From Novosphingobium sp. Gsoil 351 (lineage in GTDB: Bacteria; Pseudomonadota; Alphaproteobacteria; Sphingomonadales; Sphingomonadaceae), in contig NZ_CP046120.1 of assembly GCF_009707465.1 (NCBI RefSeq), forward strand, positions 1,021,501 to 1,085,500: 64,000 nucleotides of DNA, written 5' to 3'. Position numbers and translations under genes: made by a program. Positions 33,833 through 43,085 of this stretch are shown here, in pieces. Under the pieces are notes generated by a model. It made no database searches. It worked only from the letters and a program-made list of their open reading frames with translations, and was not told the origin of the DNA. The number at the start of each line of letters is the position of its first letter. Position 1 is the stretch's first letter.

Positions 33833-35254
33833 TCAAAGCGCTCCAGTGAGGGAATCGTCCGTCATCATGGCCAACCATTGCCGCATTTGACCCCGCTGCG
33901 GGACTTCGTCGGTTATGTGGCCGACTACCGTACCGTCGTCCTCGACATGCTCGCGATTCATACCACGCGAGATGTTGATCCATGGATCCACGCTCGCCTG
34001 AAGGCCCAATTGGACGCGCTCGAAGATTTCGGCGTCGTCCGTGGAACCGGAGCCGGCGGGGCCGTAGAATGACTCGTGCTGGCGCAGCCGGAGCGCGTTA
34101 AGTTCGACGCTTGCGTTCGCGAACAGCACCGGGAACATCTGAACCTCGGTTTCGTCGACCGACAGCGGGTTCACGATGCGGATCTGATTGTTGATCAGCT
34201 GTAGGTTGGGGAAAATCCCGACATGGGGGTCGCCGGCCATTGCCAGCAAGAGGTCGGCCCAGCCGGCATCGTGTTCGGCGTAGAGGGCTTCGATGTACTC
34301 CGTTCCGCCGGGCGTGTTCTGCAACAACGAGCGGAATTTTCCGGCATGCATGAGGCGATGCTTGCGAAAATCGAGCATCGTGTGGCCATGGCCGAAGTCG
34401 CGCGTTTCAGAGACGGCGTCGAAACCGAAGGGGTTGGCGCTGTGCGTCGCGCCTAGGCTGTGCCCCGACTCAGCTTGACGCTCCCAGGTCGCCAGAACCG
34501 AGGCATGGACGAACAGTGGATGGTAACCATCCATGCCCACCTGTTTCCAGTTCCCTTTATAGATGGTGCGATTTGATCCTGCGCGCACGGTCAGATCTCC
34601 GCCCGGTGCGGCGTCCACCAGAATGTCAATCACCTTCGCCGCACCGCCGAGATAAGCGTCGAGCGGGATCGCCTGGCGGCTCAGCGCCGCAAACACGAAC
34701 CCGCGATAGCTGTCGACCTCGGCGGCCGGCGTCAGCCCGTTCGCTCGCGGGTCGAAACTCTCGCCATAGCCCTCCGGGCCCGAGACGCTGGCTAGCTCTC
34801 CCGAGGTGGAATACGTCCAGCCATGATACCAACAGCGAAAATAGCGGTCCCGACCTTCATCGAGCTCGCAAACGATCGCGCCGCGATGCCGGCAGCGGTT
34901 GAGCAGGACCCTGACCTTGTCATCCTGCCCACGTACGAAAATAACGGGCTGGCGTCCGATCTGGCGCCGCTTGAATTCCCCCGTCCTGGCGATTTCGCTC
35001 TCGTGGCCGATGTAGACCCAGCCCGAGTGAAAGATGCGCTCAAGCTCCAGGTCGAATATCTCCGGGTCGGTGTAAAGCGCAGAGTGAACCCAGCCAGTCG
35101 GCGCAAGTGTTCGCAGCGAATCAACGTCGTAGCTCAGGCGCGACGCGTCGAGTCGGTCCGGAACGCGGTGTGGCTGCACCGGCGCGCCCGGGCCGATGCG
35201 GACCTCCGCATCGGGCACCGCCGAATCGAGCGTCAATTGCTTCGCGGCTGACAT
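33833..35254 (-). CDS. Rieske aromatic ring-hydroxylating dioxygenase, large (alpha) subunit
   Basis: 473 residues from ATG 35254. The Rieske [2Fe-2S] site reads CRHRGAIVC ... CWYHGW (about residues 120-145) and the mononuclear iron site MDGYHPLFVH (about 240). Overall it resembles benzoate/toluate-type (BenA/XylX) alpha subunits in length and in the FNISRGMNRE-like C-terminal segment (WINISRGMNREH). With the beta gene and a PdxA-type dehydrogenase downstream, the likely reaction is dihydroxylation of a carboxylated aromatic. No ferredoxin or reductase gene is in this operon. Confidence 0.9.
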   Translation of the reverse strand: MSAAKQLTLDSAVPDAEVRIGPGAPVQPHRVPDRLDASRLSYDVDSLRTLAPTGWVHSALYTDPEIFDLELERIFHSGWVYIGHESEIARTGEFKRRQIGRQPVIFVRGQDDKVRVLLNRCRHRGAIVCELDEGRDRYFRCWYHGWTYSTSGELASVSGPEGYGESFDPRANGLTPAAEVDSYRGFVFAALSRQAIPLDAYLGGAAKVIDILVDAAPGGDLTVRAGSNRTIYKGNWKQVGMDGYHPLFVHASVLATWERQAESGHSLGATHSANPFGFDAVSETRDFGHGHTMLDFRKHRLMHAGKFRSLLQNTPGGTEYIEALYAEHDAGWADLLLAMAGDPHVGIFPNLQLINNQIRIVNPLSVDETEVQMFPVLFANASVELNALRLRQHESFYGPAGSGSTDDAEIFERVQLGLQASVDPWINISRGMNREHVEDDGTVVGHITDEVPQRGQMRQWLAMMTDDSLTGAL

Positions 35255-35315
35255 AAGGTTTCTCCCGGCTGTGGTGGGGCGATTATGATGCTCGCCCCCA
35301 TCCGATCTTGCGTGT

Positions 35316-36671
35316 TCATCTTTTGAAGTCGAATTCGATCGACATTCGCGCGCGCCAGAACAGAAGGGCGGCGAGCGGCGCCATCAGGCTTGTAAGGATG
35401 AGCGAGGCGCGTAGGCTCGCACCCGGATCGTAGCCAAGCCGCCAGGACAGGAGGTCGCTGAGCGCGCCAACCAGCAGCGGGCCCAATCCGACGCCGACGA
35501 TATTGAGGACGAGCAGGAAGAGTGCCGTGGCACCGCCACGGATTTGCGCCGGCATGACGCTTTGATGCGTGCTGTGGATCGGCCCCATCCACATCGCCCC
35601 CAGAATATTGGGGATCGCGAGCGCAACCAGCGCCAGCCTGCCGTCACTCATGCTAAAGATCACGGCATAGCACGGTAGCGCCGCGAGCGAGGCCAGCGCG
35701 GGAATCGTAACGTAAGCGCGAACATCGCGGCGGCCGTAGCGATCTGCCAAATGCCCGCCGAGCCAGACTCCGATCGCGCCCGCAAGGCCGATCGACAAGC
35801 CCAGCGCAAGCCCGAGAAACCCTGACACGCCGATGCCAGCCCGGGCCGCCAACTGGGTTATTTCCGGTCCGTGATTACGAACAAAGAACGAGGCGAGAAA
35901 TGGTCCGAAGCCGTAGCCGACCGCAGCTTGGCATGCGGTTGCGACAGCCACGAGGCGATAGGTCCGAACGCTCCAGATCGTCCGCAGCACGGCGAGAAGG
36001 CCCGGCTCCGTCTCCGTCCGCTGTCCGAAACGGGTGCGTGGTTCGTGCAGGCCGATCCACAAGAGCGGCGCGATAAGTAGGCCAGGGAGCCCCGCAACGA
36101 GGAACGCGGTACGCCAGCCATAGGCATCGGCCACCAGACCACCCAGGGCCAGTCCGGCCAACGAACCGAGCGGCACGCCCAGATAGTAGATCGATAGGGC
36201 GGATGCTCGGCGCTCCGCAGGAAAGTAGTCGACAATCAGTGAATTCGCCGCCGGCGTAAGGCCGGCTTCGCCAACGCCGACGCCGACGCGGCCAAGCAGC
36301 AGTTGCGGGAAACTCATCGCAAAACTGCACGCGATGGTGAAGCCGCTCCACGCGAGCACGGCCACCGCCATTATCCGTGGACGATGGCCACGATCCGCCA
36401 AGCGCGCAAATGGTATGCCCGCAATCCCGTAAAGCAGCGCGAAGGCCATGCCCGACATCAGTCCGATTTGCCAGTCGGCGAGGTCCAATTCGTAACGAAT
36501 AGGCTCTGCCAGGATGTTGATGACTTGCCGATCGACGAAGTTGAGCGCGAGCGCGAGCGTCAGGATCGTCATCGCCGCGCCGCGATTGATTCGCGGGGCA
36601 GCCTGCGCGCCTGCTCCCTCACTGCCGGTCGGACCGGCCCGGTGCCGACCATTGCGGACCGCGCGCGACAC
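35316..36671 (-). CDS. Major facilitator superfamily transporter (aromatic acid type)
   Basis: About 451 residues from GTG 36671; ATG 36572 would remove 33 residues but places helix 1 directly at the start. The longer frame to 36968 overlaps the aldehyde dehydrogenase gene. Twelve hydrophobic segments, ARLADRGHRPRIMAV between helices 2 and 3 and RVGVGVGEAGLTPAANSLI in helix 4 identify the family and link it to the transporter at 18803-20068. It probably imports the acid that the neighbouring Rieske oxygenase attacks. Confidence 0.85.
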   Translation of the reverse strand: MSRAVRNGRHRAGPTGSEGAGAQAAPRINRGAAMTILTLALALNFVDRQVINILAEPIRYELDLADWQIGLMSGMAFALLYGIAGIPFARLADRGHRPRIMAVAVLAWSGFTIACSFAMSFPQLLLGRVGVGVGEAGLTPAANSLIVDYFPAERRASALSIYYLGVPLGSLAGLALGGLVADAYGWRTAFLVAGLPGLLIAPLLWIGLHEPRTRFGQRTETEPGLLAVLRTIWSVRTYRLVAVATACQAAVGYGFGPFLASFFVRNHGPEITQLAARAGIGVSGFLGLALGLSIGLAGAIGVWLGGHLADRYGRRDVRAYVTIPALASLAALPCYAVIFSMSDGRLALVALAIPNILGAMWMGPIHSTHQSVMPAQIRGGATALFLLVLNIVGVGLGPLLVGALSDLLSWRLGYDPGASLRASLILTSLMAPLAALLFWRARMSIEFDFKR

Positions 36672-36691
36672 GGGGGAGGCGCTGCTCCGGT

Positions 36692-38149
36692 TCAACGGTC
36701 GCTGGTCCTGAGCGAAATGTAGATGTTCTTTTCCTGAGTGAAGGCGAGCAACTCGCCGAGGCACTCCTCGCGGCCGATACCGGATTGCTTCATTCCACCG
36801 AAGGGAGCGCCAAGTATGTGGCGAGACGTCTCGTTGATCCAGACGTAGCCTACTTCGACTGCCATAGCCGCGCGGTGCGCGCGCTCGAGATCGCGCGTCC
36901 AGATAGAGCAGGTAAGCCCGAACTCCAGCTCGTTCACCGCGCCGAGCATCGTCGCTTCGTCCGACCATTTCATGATGGCGAGAATTGGGCCGAAGACCTC
37001 CTCACGCGCCAAGCGCATGTCCGGGGTCACATCGGCGAAGACGGTCGGCTCGATGAAGAATCCGTTGGCCAGGCCCGGATCAGCCGGACGCCCTCCCCCG
37101 CAGACCAAGCGAGCACCTTCCGCCTTGGCGTCGTCGATAAAGCCGAGAATGCGCACGTGCTGCCGCTCGCTGATGATTGCGCCCATGGAGGTCGCGTCGT
37201 CTCGCGGATCACCCGGTCGGAAACGCCCCACGCGTTCGGCAATTTGCGTCAGCACGGCATCATAGATTTCCGCATGCACGAATGCCCGGCTCGTCGAGCC
37301 ACACGATTGCCCGCACCAGGCGAAGTTCATGCCCTGGGCAAGAGCCGAAGCGACCTCACCTGGATCGGCGTCGCCATAAGCGATCAAAGCATTCTTGCCG
37401 CCCAGTTCGAGCAGGACCGGCTTCAGTGTGGCGCTCGCTTCGCGCATCAGGGCGCGGCCTGCGGCCACGCTGCCCACGAGGCTGACCATCGCGACCTTGG
37501 GGTGGGCGGCGAGCGCAGCGCCTGCCTCGATTCCCCCGGTCAGCACGCTGAGGGTGCCGGCCGGCAACAACCCCTCGACCAGCTCGGCAAACCGCAGAGC
37601 CGACAGCGGTGCCTGCTCCGAGGGTTTGACGATCACCGCATTACCCGCGGCGAGCGGCGCCGCGATCTTTCCGACGCAGAACAAAAAGGGATGATTGAAC
37701 GCCAGGATTCGCGCGACCACCCCATACGGCTGTCTGATCGAAAAATTGACGGCGTTGGGGCCGACCGGGATCGATGCACCCTTCATCTCTGTGACCAGCC
37801 CGGCGAAATACTCCATCAACGCGGCGGCCACGTAGGCGTCGCCTCGAAGTTCGGCGACCGGATTGCCGCAGTCCTCGGCGTCGAGAGCGACGAGCTCTGC
37901 AGCGTTCTGCCGAACCACCGAGGCGATCTCACGAAGCAGTCGAGCGCGCTCGAGCGGAAGGACGTCGCGCCACGCGGCGAAGCCGGCCAAGGCCGCGGTG
38001 ACGGCGCGATCGACATCTTCGCCGGTGGCATCGGCGACCTGCCCCAGGAGGTCTCCGTTGGCTGGGCTGTGCGAGGGGCGATAATCCCCTGATGACGGCG
38101 CGTGCCAGCCGCCCCCGTAGAACAACTTGTGCTCGCGAACTGCGTCCAT
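36692..38149 (-). CDS. NAD(P)-dependent aldehyde dehydrogenase
   Basis: 485 residues from ATG 38149. Family motifs are present: AFNHPFLFCVGKIAAPLAAGNAVI (cofactor-binding region, about 150), LELGGKNALI with the general-base Glu (about 250), GQSCGSTSR with the catalytic Cys (about 287), and EEVFGPILAI (about 385). It would oxidise an aromatic or aliphatic aldehyde in the pathway, for example a benzaldehyde-type precursor of the acid used by the Rieske enzymes. It is intact and lies between TonB receptor and MFS genes in the same operon. Confidence 0.9.
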   Translation of the reverse strand: MDAVREHKLFYGGGWHAPSSGDYRPSHSPANGDLLGQVADATGEDVDRAVTAALAGFAAWRDVLPLERARLLREIASVVRQNAAELVALDAEDCGNPVAELRGDAYVAAALMEYFAGLVTEMKGASIPVGPNAVNFSIRQPYGVVARILAFNHPFLFCVGKIAAPLAAGNAVIVKPSEQAPLSALRFAELVEGLLPAGTLSVLTGGIEAGAALAAHPKVAMVSLVGSVAAGRALMREASATLKPVLLELGGKNALIAYGDADPGEVASALAQGMNFAWCGQSCGSTSRAFVHAEIYDAVLTQIAERVGRFRPGDPRDDATSMGAIISERQHVRILGFIDDAKAEGARLVCGGGRPADPGLANGFFIEPTVFADVTPDMRLAREEVFGPILAIMKWSDEATMLGAVNELEFGLTCSIWTRDLERAHRAAMAVEVGYVWINETSRHILGAPFGGMKQSGIGREECLGELLAFTQEKNIYISLRTSDR

Positions 38150-38197
38150 TCCCGCTGCCCTCCTCCTTCACGCGGCGTATTGCTCGCTCACTAAACC

Positions 38198-40402
38198 TTA
38201 GAACGTAACCTCGACACCCGCCCCGATGCGACGCGGCAGTTCGTAGCGCAGATCAGTACCGAGCGCGCCGGGACGGACTTCCTGGATGATTTTCTCGTTG
38301 GTGAGATTTGTCGTCCACAGCGAAAAGCGAAACTTCTCGTCCGCCGTCTTCCAGGAGATTTCGGCGTTGATCGACGTATACGGGTCTTGCCTCGTAAGAT
38401 TGAGGAAGTCGAAATAGACGGTCGAACTGTGGAACAGCGTCCCGTTGATGTTGATCGTTCCGGATTCCAATGGAATGTCGAGGCTAGGAGCAATGTTGAA
38501 GGTCCACCGCGGCGTTCGCGGCAAACGATTTCCGGAAACGTCAGCCTGCGACACCACGTTTCCACCGGTAGGCCGGGGAATGAAAACCTGGGCCGCGGGA
38601 AACTCGTCGTACTCCGCATGGGCATATGCGATCGCGCCACTGACCCGAAAGGTATCGGTCGGTGCCAGCGTGGTCTCGAGTTCTCCGCCATAGATCGTGG
38701 CATTGGCTGCGTTCTGCAGAATATAGCCCGGTCCGAGGGGGTCGCGGGCGGTGACTTGAAGGTCCTTGTAGTCGTAGCGATAGAGCGCGAGATTGGCGCG
38801 GAGCCATGGCGTGATGTCCGACTTGATCCCGCCCTCGAGGGCTTTGATCGATTCCGGATTCACCGCGACCGGGGCGCTGCCCGTCATGTTGAAAACCCCG
38901 CTTTTGAAGCCGGTGCTGTAGGTCGCGTAGATGTTTGTCTGGTGGCCGATCTCGTAGCGGACGGTGCCCTTGTAAGTCACCTTGTCGAACGACTTTCGCG
39001 CGGTCTGCGCAAAGAGCGGGACGCCGTTTACGACTTGGTCGAACGACCGCTTTTCGTACGTATAGCGAATGCCGCCCGTTACGAAGAGGCTAGGGACGAC
39101 CTCGAGCGTACCTTCCGCGAACCCCGCATACGATGTGGTCTTGAGCAGCGGATCGAAGGTGCGCACCAACAGCGGCTGGCTCGGGGTGGTCCGGCTGCTT
39201 AGGATGAAGTTGGCGTCACCGGTGAGATGGAAGGCGTACGCGCCGGCGATCCACTGGAACGGGCCGGGCGCGGCCGAGAGAAGTCGGACTTCCTGGCTGT
39301 AATACTCCGACGTGATCTTCGGCGCCACGAACGTCGCAAGCAGGATGTTCGAAGAGTCCGAGTCCGTGGCTTGAAACAGCCGGTTGTGGGCGTAAGCGCC
39401 GGTCGTCTCAAGATTCAGCGCGCCGAGATCGAAGCGGGTCTGCAACGCCACGCTGTAGCGCCTGGTCCGCAGCCCTGGACGAAGATCGGTCGAGAATTGC
39501 CAGGGCTTCGACGGTAAAATGGCACCCGGAAACGCGCGACCCGCCGTGTTGTCGTCGTAGGGTTGGTACACATTCTCCGAGCCGCTGCGGTCGAAATACT
39601 CACCCACCACCACGATTTTGTCGCCACTTCCGCTGCGGCGCATGACTTTGCTGCGGACATCGACCACCCGATAGCCGCCGGCCTTTCCGCCGCGAACGAC
39701 GTCGTCCACGAAGTTATCCGACTTGCGGTAGATTCCCGCGATGTCCGCGGCGAGTGTATCCGAAAGGCCGCCGGTCAGATAGCCGCGCAAATTGTAGTCC
39801 CCGGCGCCGGTTTCGACCGACGCAGCCCGGGCAGACACGAGGCCGCCGAAGTCGAATTTAGGGTCGGGCGTGATCACGTTGATCAGGCCGCCGGTGGCGT
39901 TGCGGCCGAAGATCGTCCCTTGCGGCCCCCGCAGGACCTCAACGCGGTCGATCTTGACGAGGTCTGTCCAGGTCGAGAACGGATCTCCTTGGTAGATACC
40001 ATCGACATAAGTGGCGATGTTCGATTCGTCTCCCACCGAAATGCTGTTGGAACCGACCCCTCTGATGACCGGCAGAAACACGCCAGCCGCCCGACCGCCG
40101 AAAAAGCCAGGGACGACTTGCGTCAGATTGCGAAGATCGGCCGCCCCTGACCGGCCCAGCGCTTCAGCCGTGATGGCGGTCACCGCGACCGGCACTTCCT
40201 GCAAACGCTGCTCCCGGCGCGTCGCGGTAACGACGATCTCTCCCAGACCACCGTGCGGTTCCGATTGGTCTGCTCGCTCCCCTTGCGCCTCATCTGGCGC
40301 GGGAGAGGAGGGATCGGCGGGAGCCGACTGCGCAAGACTGGGCGACGCAAATGCTGTCGCCGAAGCCAGTATCATCGATCTCAAGAAACGAACGCCAGTC
40401 AT
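38198..40402 (-). CDS. TonB-dependent outer-membrane receptor
   Basis: 734 residues from ATG 40402. Signal peptide MTGVRFLRSMILASATAFAS is followed by a proline/acid-rich linker, then TonB box LGEIVVTATRREQ. Plug motif RVEVLRGPQGTIFGRNATGG and a C-terminal GAGVEVTF with final Phe are present. It lies 49 bp after a Rieske beta gene and in the same orientation as the whole operon from 43942, so it should be the substrate-specific porin of this pathway. Confidence 0.92.
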   Translation of the reverse strand: MTGVRFLRSMILASATAFASPSLAQSAPADPSSPAPDEAQGERADQSEPHGGLGEIVVTATRREQRLQEVPVAVTAITAEALGRSGAADLRNLTQVVPGFFGGRAAGVFLPVIRGVGSNSISVGDESNIATYVDGIYQGDPFSTWTDLVKIDRVEVLRGPQGTIFGRNATGGLINVITPDPKFDFGGLVSARAASVETGAGDYNLRGYLTGGLSDTLAADIAGIYRKSDNFVDDVVRGGKAGGYRVVDVRSKVMRRSGSGDKIVVVGEYFDRSGSENVYQPYDDNTAGRAFPGAILPSKPWQFSTDLRPGLRTRRYSVALQTRFDLGALNLETTGAYAHNRLFQATDSDSSNILLATFVAPKITSEYYSQEVRLLSAAPGPFQWIAGAYAFHLTGDANFILSSRTTPSQPLLVRTFDPLLKTTSYAGFAEGTLEVVPSLFVTGGIRYTYEKRSFDQVVNGVPLFAQTARKSFDKVTYKGTVRYEIGHQTNIYATYSTGFKSGVFNMTGSAPVAVNPESIKALEGGIKSDITPWLRANLALYRYDYKDLQVTARDPLGPGYILQNAANATIYGGELETTLAPTDTFRVSGAIAYAHAEYDEFPAAQVFIPRPTGGNVVSQADVSGNRLPRTPRWTFNIAPSLDIPLESGTININGTLFHSSTVYFDFLNLTRQDPYTSINAEISWKTADEKFRFSLWTTNLTNEKIIQEVRPGALGTDLRYELPRRIGAGVEVTF

Positions 40403-40451
40403 ATCGGATCTCCCATCCTTTGATCATGTTTTAGTTAATTTTGACCCGCCT

Positions 40452-40946
40452 CTACAATGGAAAGACTAAATATCTAGGAAGTACTGGATTATCGGTCACG
40501 GCCTTGCGCGAGCGAAAACAGCACACGCTTTCATCCATTCGAATGACATCTTCATAAGTGCCCACCGCGAGTTGCTGCGGCAGCCCGGTGTCGTCCGGGG
40601 TGAAGATGACCGAGAAATTGGACGACATTGCGATGTTGCCGTCCTCGAGCCGGTGCGCGCGAACGCGCTGCACAAAGTGCCGCGTGCGATAGTCCTGGAA
40701 CGTCCCGGCCCAGACATCCGTAATGAATGTGCACCGGTCGATCAGGCGATCCCTGCAGTCATCCAGCATCATTGCGACTTGCAGCCCATTCTCCAGGTCG
40801 CTGCGCGCAATGCAGATGTAGCTTGCGGCCGCATCGTCATCGAATGTTCCCAGCCATGACTGCATATTCTTGCCGTCCAGAGCCGAGATGTAGCTTGCCT
40901 GAAGCTCGTCGAGCCGGGCGTGCCCCTCCAAGGTCAAGCTGGTCAC
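40452..40946 (-). CDS. Aromatic ring-hydroxylating oxygenase, small (beta) subunit
   Basis: 164 residues; ATG 40946 overlaps the alpha stop by ATGA. EGHARLDELQASYISALDGKNM and CRDRLIDRCTFITDVW ... YRTRHFVQRVRAH fit the NTF2-like beta subunits of TphA3/AntB type. It completes the alpha/beta pair with 40943-42136. It has no catalytic residues of its own. Confidence 0.85.
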   Translation of the reverse strand: MTSLTLEGHARLDELQASYISALDGKNMQSWLGTFDDDAAASYICIARSDLENGLQVAMMLDDCRDRLIDRCTFITDVWAGTFQDYRTRHFVQRVRAHRLEDGNIAMSSNFSVIFTPDDTGLPQQLAVGTYEDVIRMDESVCCFRSRKAVTDNPVLPRYLVFPL

Positions 40947-42136
40947 GCCGTCGCCCTCCGGAACCCCATCGCCGTACGGTAATATTCCCAGTGCGGAAGG
41001 TTGCCGCTCTCGTCGTTCTGGCGGAATTCGAAGCTCAGCCGGGACGGATCGGACACTCCCTTCTGAAACACCGCGGTGCCAGGCGTGCGATTGCCGATCT
41101 GGACGCGATGGAACACCGAGGCGTCCTCCATGCTGATCAAACCGGATGGACCGATGGCGTTGGAACTTTGCCGGATGCGATGGCGCAGCATCTCCTCGTC
41201 ATCGTCCTGATGCGCGAAGTAGGCGTAGTTCACCTCCACCTCGTCGATCGCGATCGGCGTAGCGAAGCGGATGCTGATGACGTTCAGGTAGTTGGATGCG
41301 ACTAGCATGGGAAAGAGAGCGAGGACGCTCGACCGCTTCGGTCGTCCTTCGTCACGAAATTCGATGACCGAACTGTCGCGAATAAGACTGGTTGGCTTGG
41401 GAACCGTAAGCTCGGTGTCGATGCAGTAGTGCCCCCGACCGGTGGTCGCGTATTGACGGCCCGCGCCACCCTGCCAGTTCAGCATCGTGAACGCCTGATG
41501 CAGAAGGGGCGGATGATAACCGTCGTTGTCGCTATATGCCTTCCAGTTCGTCAAATACCGGACGCGGTGATAGCCGATAAGCTTGAGGCGCCCGTCCCCG
41601 CCCATGATGTCGAGCAGCGAGTTCTTGGCCTCCTGAAGGAAATCGTCGAGGCTTTCGGTAGCGGCAGACAAGGTCACGAAGAGCAACCCGCCGAGTGTTT
41701 CTTGCCGCGGCTTGGCGAGCGGATAATCCTTCCTCTCGAAGCCGGGCGTGAATTCGCGCTGGTTGGGACAGCCGACCAACTCTCCTTGGCTATTGAACAG
41801 CCACCGATGGTAGGGACACTCGAACTCATTCCGATTGCCCGAAGGCTTGACCTCGATCTGATTGCTGCGGTGCGAGCAGGCGTTGAAGAATGCCCGAACA
41901 CGTCCGTCGTGGCCGCGGATAACGAGAAGCGGGACGTCGGCCAGGTTGCAGGTCTTGAAGTCGCCCGCGTTCGGCACTTCGCTTTCGTGTGCCACAGCAT
42001 GCCATTCGGGGCCTCGGAAGATGCGATCGATCTCCGCCCGATAGAGATCCTGACGAACGAAAATCTCCTTGGGAATCTCATTGTAGTTCGCGGGCCAGAC
42101 CACGTCCCGCTGATAGGCTTCGCGCACTTCCATCAT
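40943..42136 (-). CDS. Rieske aromatic ring-hydroxylating oxygenase, large (alpha) subunit
   Basis: 397 residues from the first of two ATGs at 42136, with GGAAGGA upstream. Rieske site CSHRSNQIE ... CPYHRW (about 87-112), with Ser-Asn where most have Gly-Ala, and iron site DNDGYHPPLLH (about 207). It is shorter than BenA-type subunits and closer to the TphA2/salicylate-hydroxylase group in its C-terminal SGLISMEDASVFHRVQIG. Substrate probably a carboxylated or phenolic aromatic giving a catechol for the extradiol gene 92 bp upstream. Confidence 0.9.
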   Translation of the reverse strand: MMEVREAYQRDVVWPANYNEIPKEIFVRQDLYRAEIDRIFRGPEWHAVAHESEVPNAGDFKTCNLADVPLLVIRGHDGRVRAFFNACSHRSNQIEVKPSGNRNEFECPYHRWLFNSQGELVGCPNQREFTPGFERKDYPLAKPRQETLGGLLFVTLSAATESLDDFLQEAKNSLLDIMGGDGRLKLIGYHRVRYLTNWKAYSDNDGYHPPLLHQAFTMLNWQGGAGRQYATTGRGHYCIDTELTVPKPTSLIRDSSVIEFRDEGRPKRSSVLALFPMLVASNYLNVISIRFATPIAIDEVEVNYAYFAHQDDDEEMLRHRIRQSSNAIGPSGLISMEDASVFHRVQIGNRTPGTAVFQKGVSDPSRLSFEFRQNDESGNLPHWEYYRTAMGFRRATA

Positions 42137-42227
42137 TCGTCCTTCCCATTCCGTTCGCGTCTATGCACGTTGCCTACGTCTGCCGACGCGATTGGCCGGC
42201 GTTGCCGCCGGGAGTTCGGCTTTCACT

Positions 42228-43085
42228 TCAGTTCGACAGCTCCTTGAGGGTCGCCTTGGCGCCCCACATGCAGAGGCTGGAGGGCTCGAACCCGAATTGG
42301 CGCTCGCGGTACGTTGCCTCGTCGACTTCTTGGACCCCGACCGAGTATTCGAAGACCATGTCGTCGGGTCCTTCGAAGTAGACGAAGCGCGCGCCTGATG
42401 TCGGATGGCGTCCGGGCCCGAAGACGATCGGAACGTTGTGCTGGCGCAGCAGCGAGTAACTCCGCTGGACGTCGTCGATCGACTGGACCTGGTGGTTGAT
42501 GTGCTGAACGCCCGAGCGATCGGCTGGCACGAGCGCGATACTGTGGTGGATCTGGCTCAGTCGGAGAAGCGGAAGCTCGCCCAGTCGATCGCTGACCCGT
42601 GCGCTGCAAACCTGGGTCCAGAAATGTTCGTCGCGTGTGGTGTCCTGGCTGAACAGGCCAACATGGCTGAAGCCGGTGATGCCCGCATCACGCGCCAGCC
42701 TTGCCTTGCTGCCGGCGACGTGAGGCGAAACGGCAAACTCGATGCGCCCACCGCCGGGGTCGCTGAATGCGATGAAATCACGAACATGCCGCTGATCGCA
42801 CTCACCACGCGAGCCGTGGCGCACCGCGTAGTCCATCGCCTCAAGCGTTCCGGCTGCGATCTGGAGGTCTTCGTCGCTCGCAAGTTCGAACCCGACAGTG
42901 GTTTCCCAAGGGTCGCCAGCCTCGTAGCTCAAGGTGCTCACCCGGTGGTCGGAGCGAAACGAACGACTGTTGCCGCTGCGATCGATCTGCTCCAGACCAA
43001 GCACGCGCGTCGCGAACTGGCTCGCGCTATCGAGGTCAGGGGTCTTGAGCCGCGCGTAGGCCACATCGAGGAGCTTGATGGTCAC
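42228..43085 (-). CDS. Type I extradiol (vicinal oxygen chelate) dioxygenase
   Basis: 285 residues from ATG 43085, with two VOC domains. The three Fe(II) ligands of type I extradiol enzymes are all visible in the C-terminal domain: His in GFSHVGLF (about 140), His in QIHHSIALVP (about 195), and Glu in MVFEYSVG (about 250). It should cleave a catechol-type ring next to the hydroxyls, as BphC does. It overlaps the following relative at 43082-43942 by ATGA and precedes the Rieske alpha gene in the operon. Confidence 0.85.
   Translation of the reverse strand: MTIKLLDVAYARLKTPDLDSASQFATRVLGLEQIDRSGNSRSFRSDHRVSTLSYEAGDPWETTVGFELASDEDLQIAAGTLEAMDYAVRHGSRGECDQRHVRDFIAFSDPGGGRIEFAVSPHVAGSKARLARDAGITGFSHVGLFSQDTTRDEHFWTQVCSARVSDRLGELPLLRLSQIHHSIALVPADRSGVQHINHQVQSIDDVQRSYSLLRQHNVPIVFGPGRHPTSGARFVYFEGPDDMVFEYSVGVQEVDEATYRERQFGFEPSSLCMWGAKATLKELSN

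Noticed and set aside
36785..38092. 435-residue plus-strand frame
   Set aside because: Antisense of the aldehyde dehydrogenase at 36692-38149.
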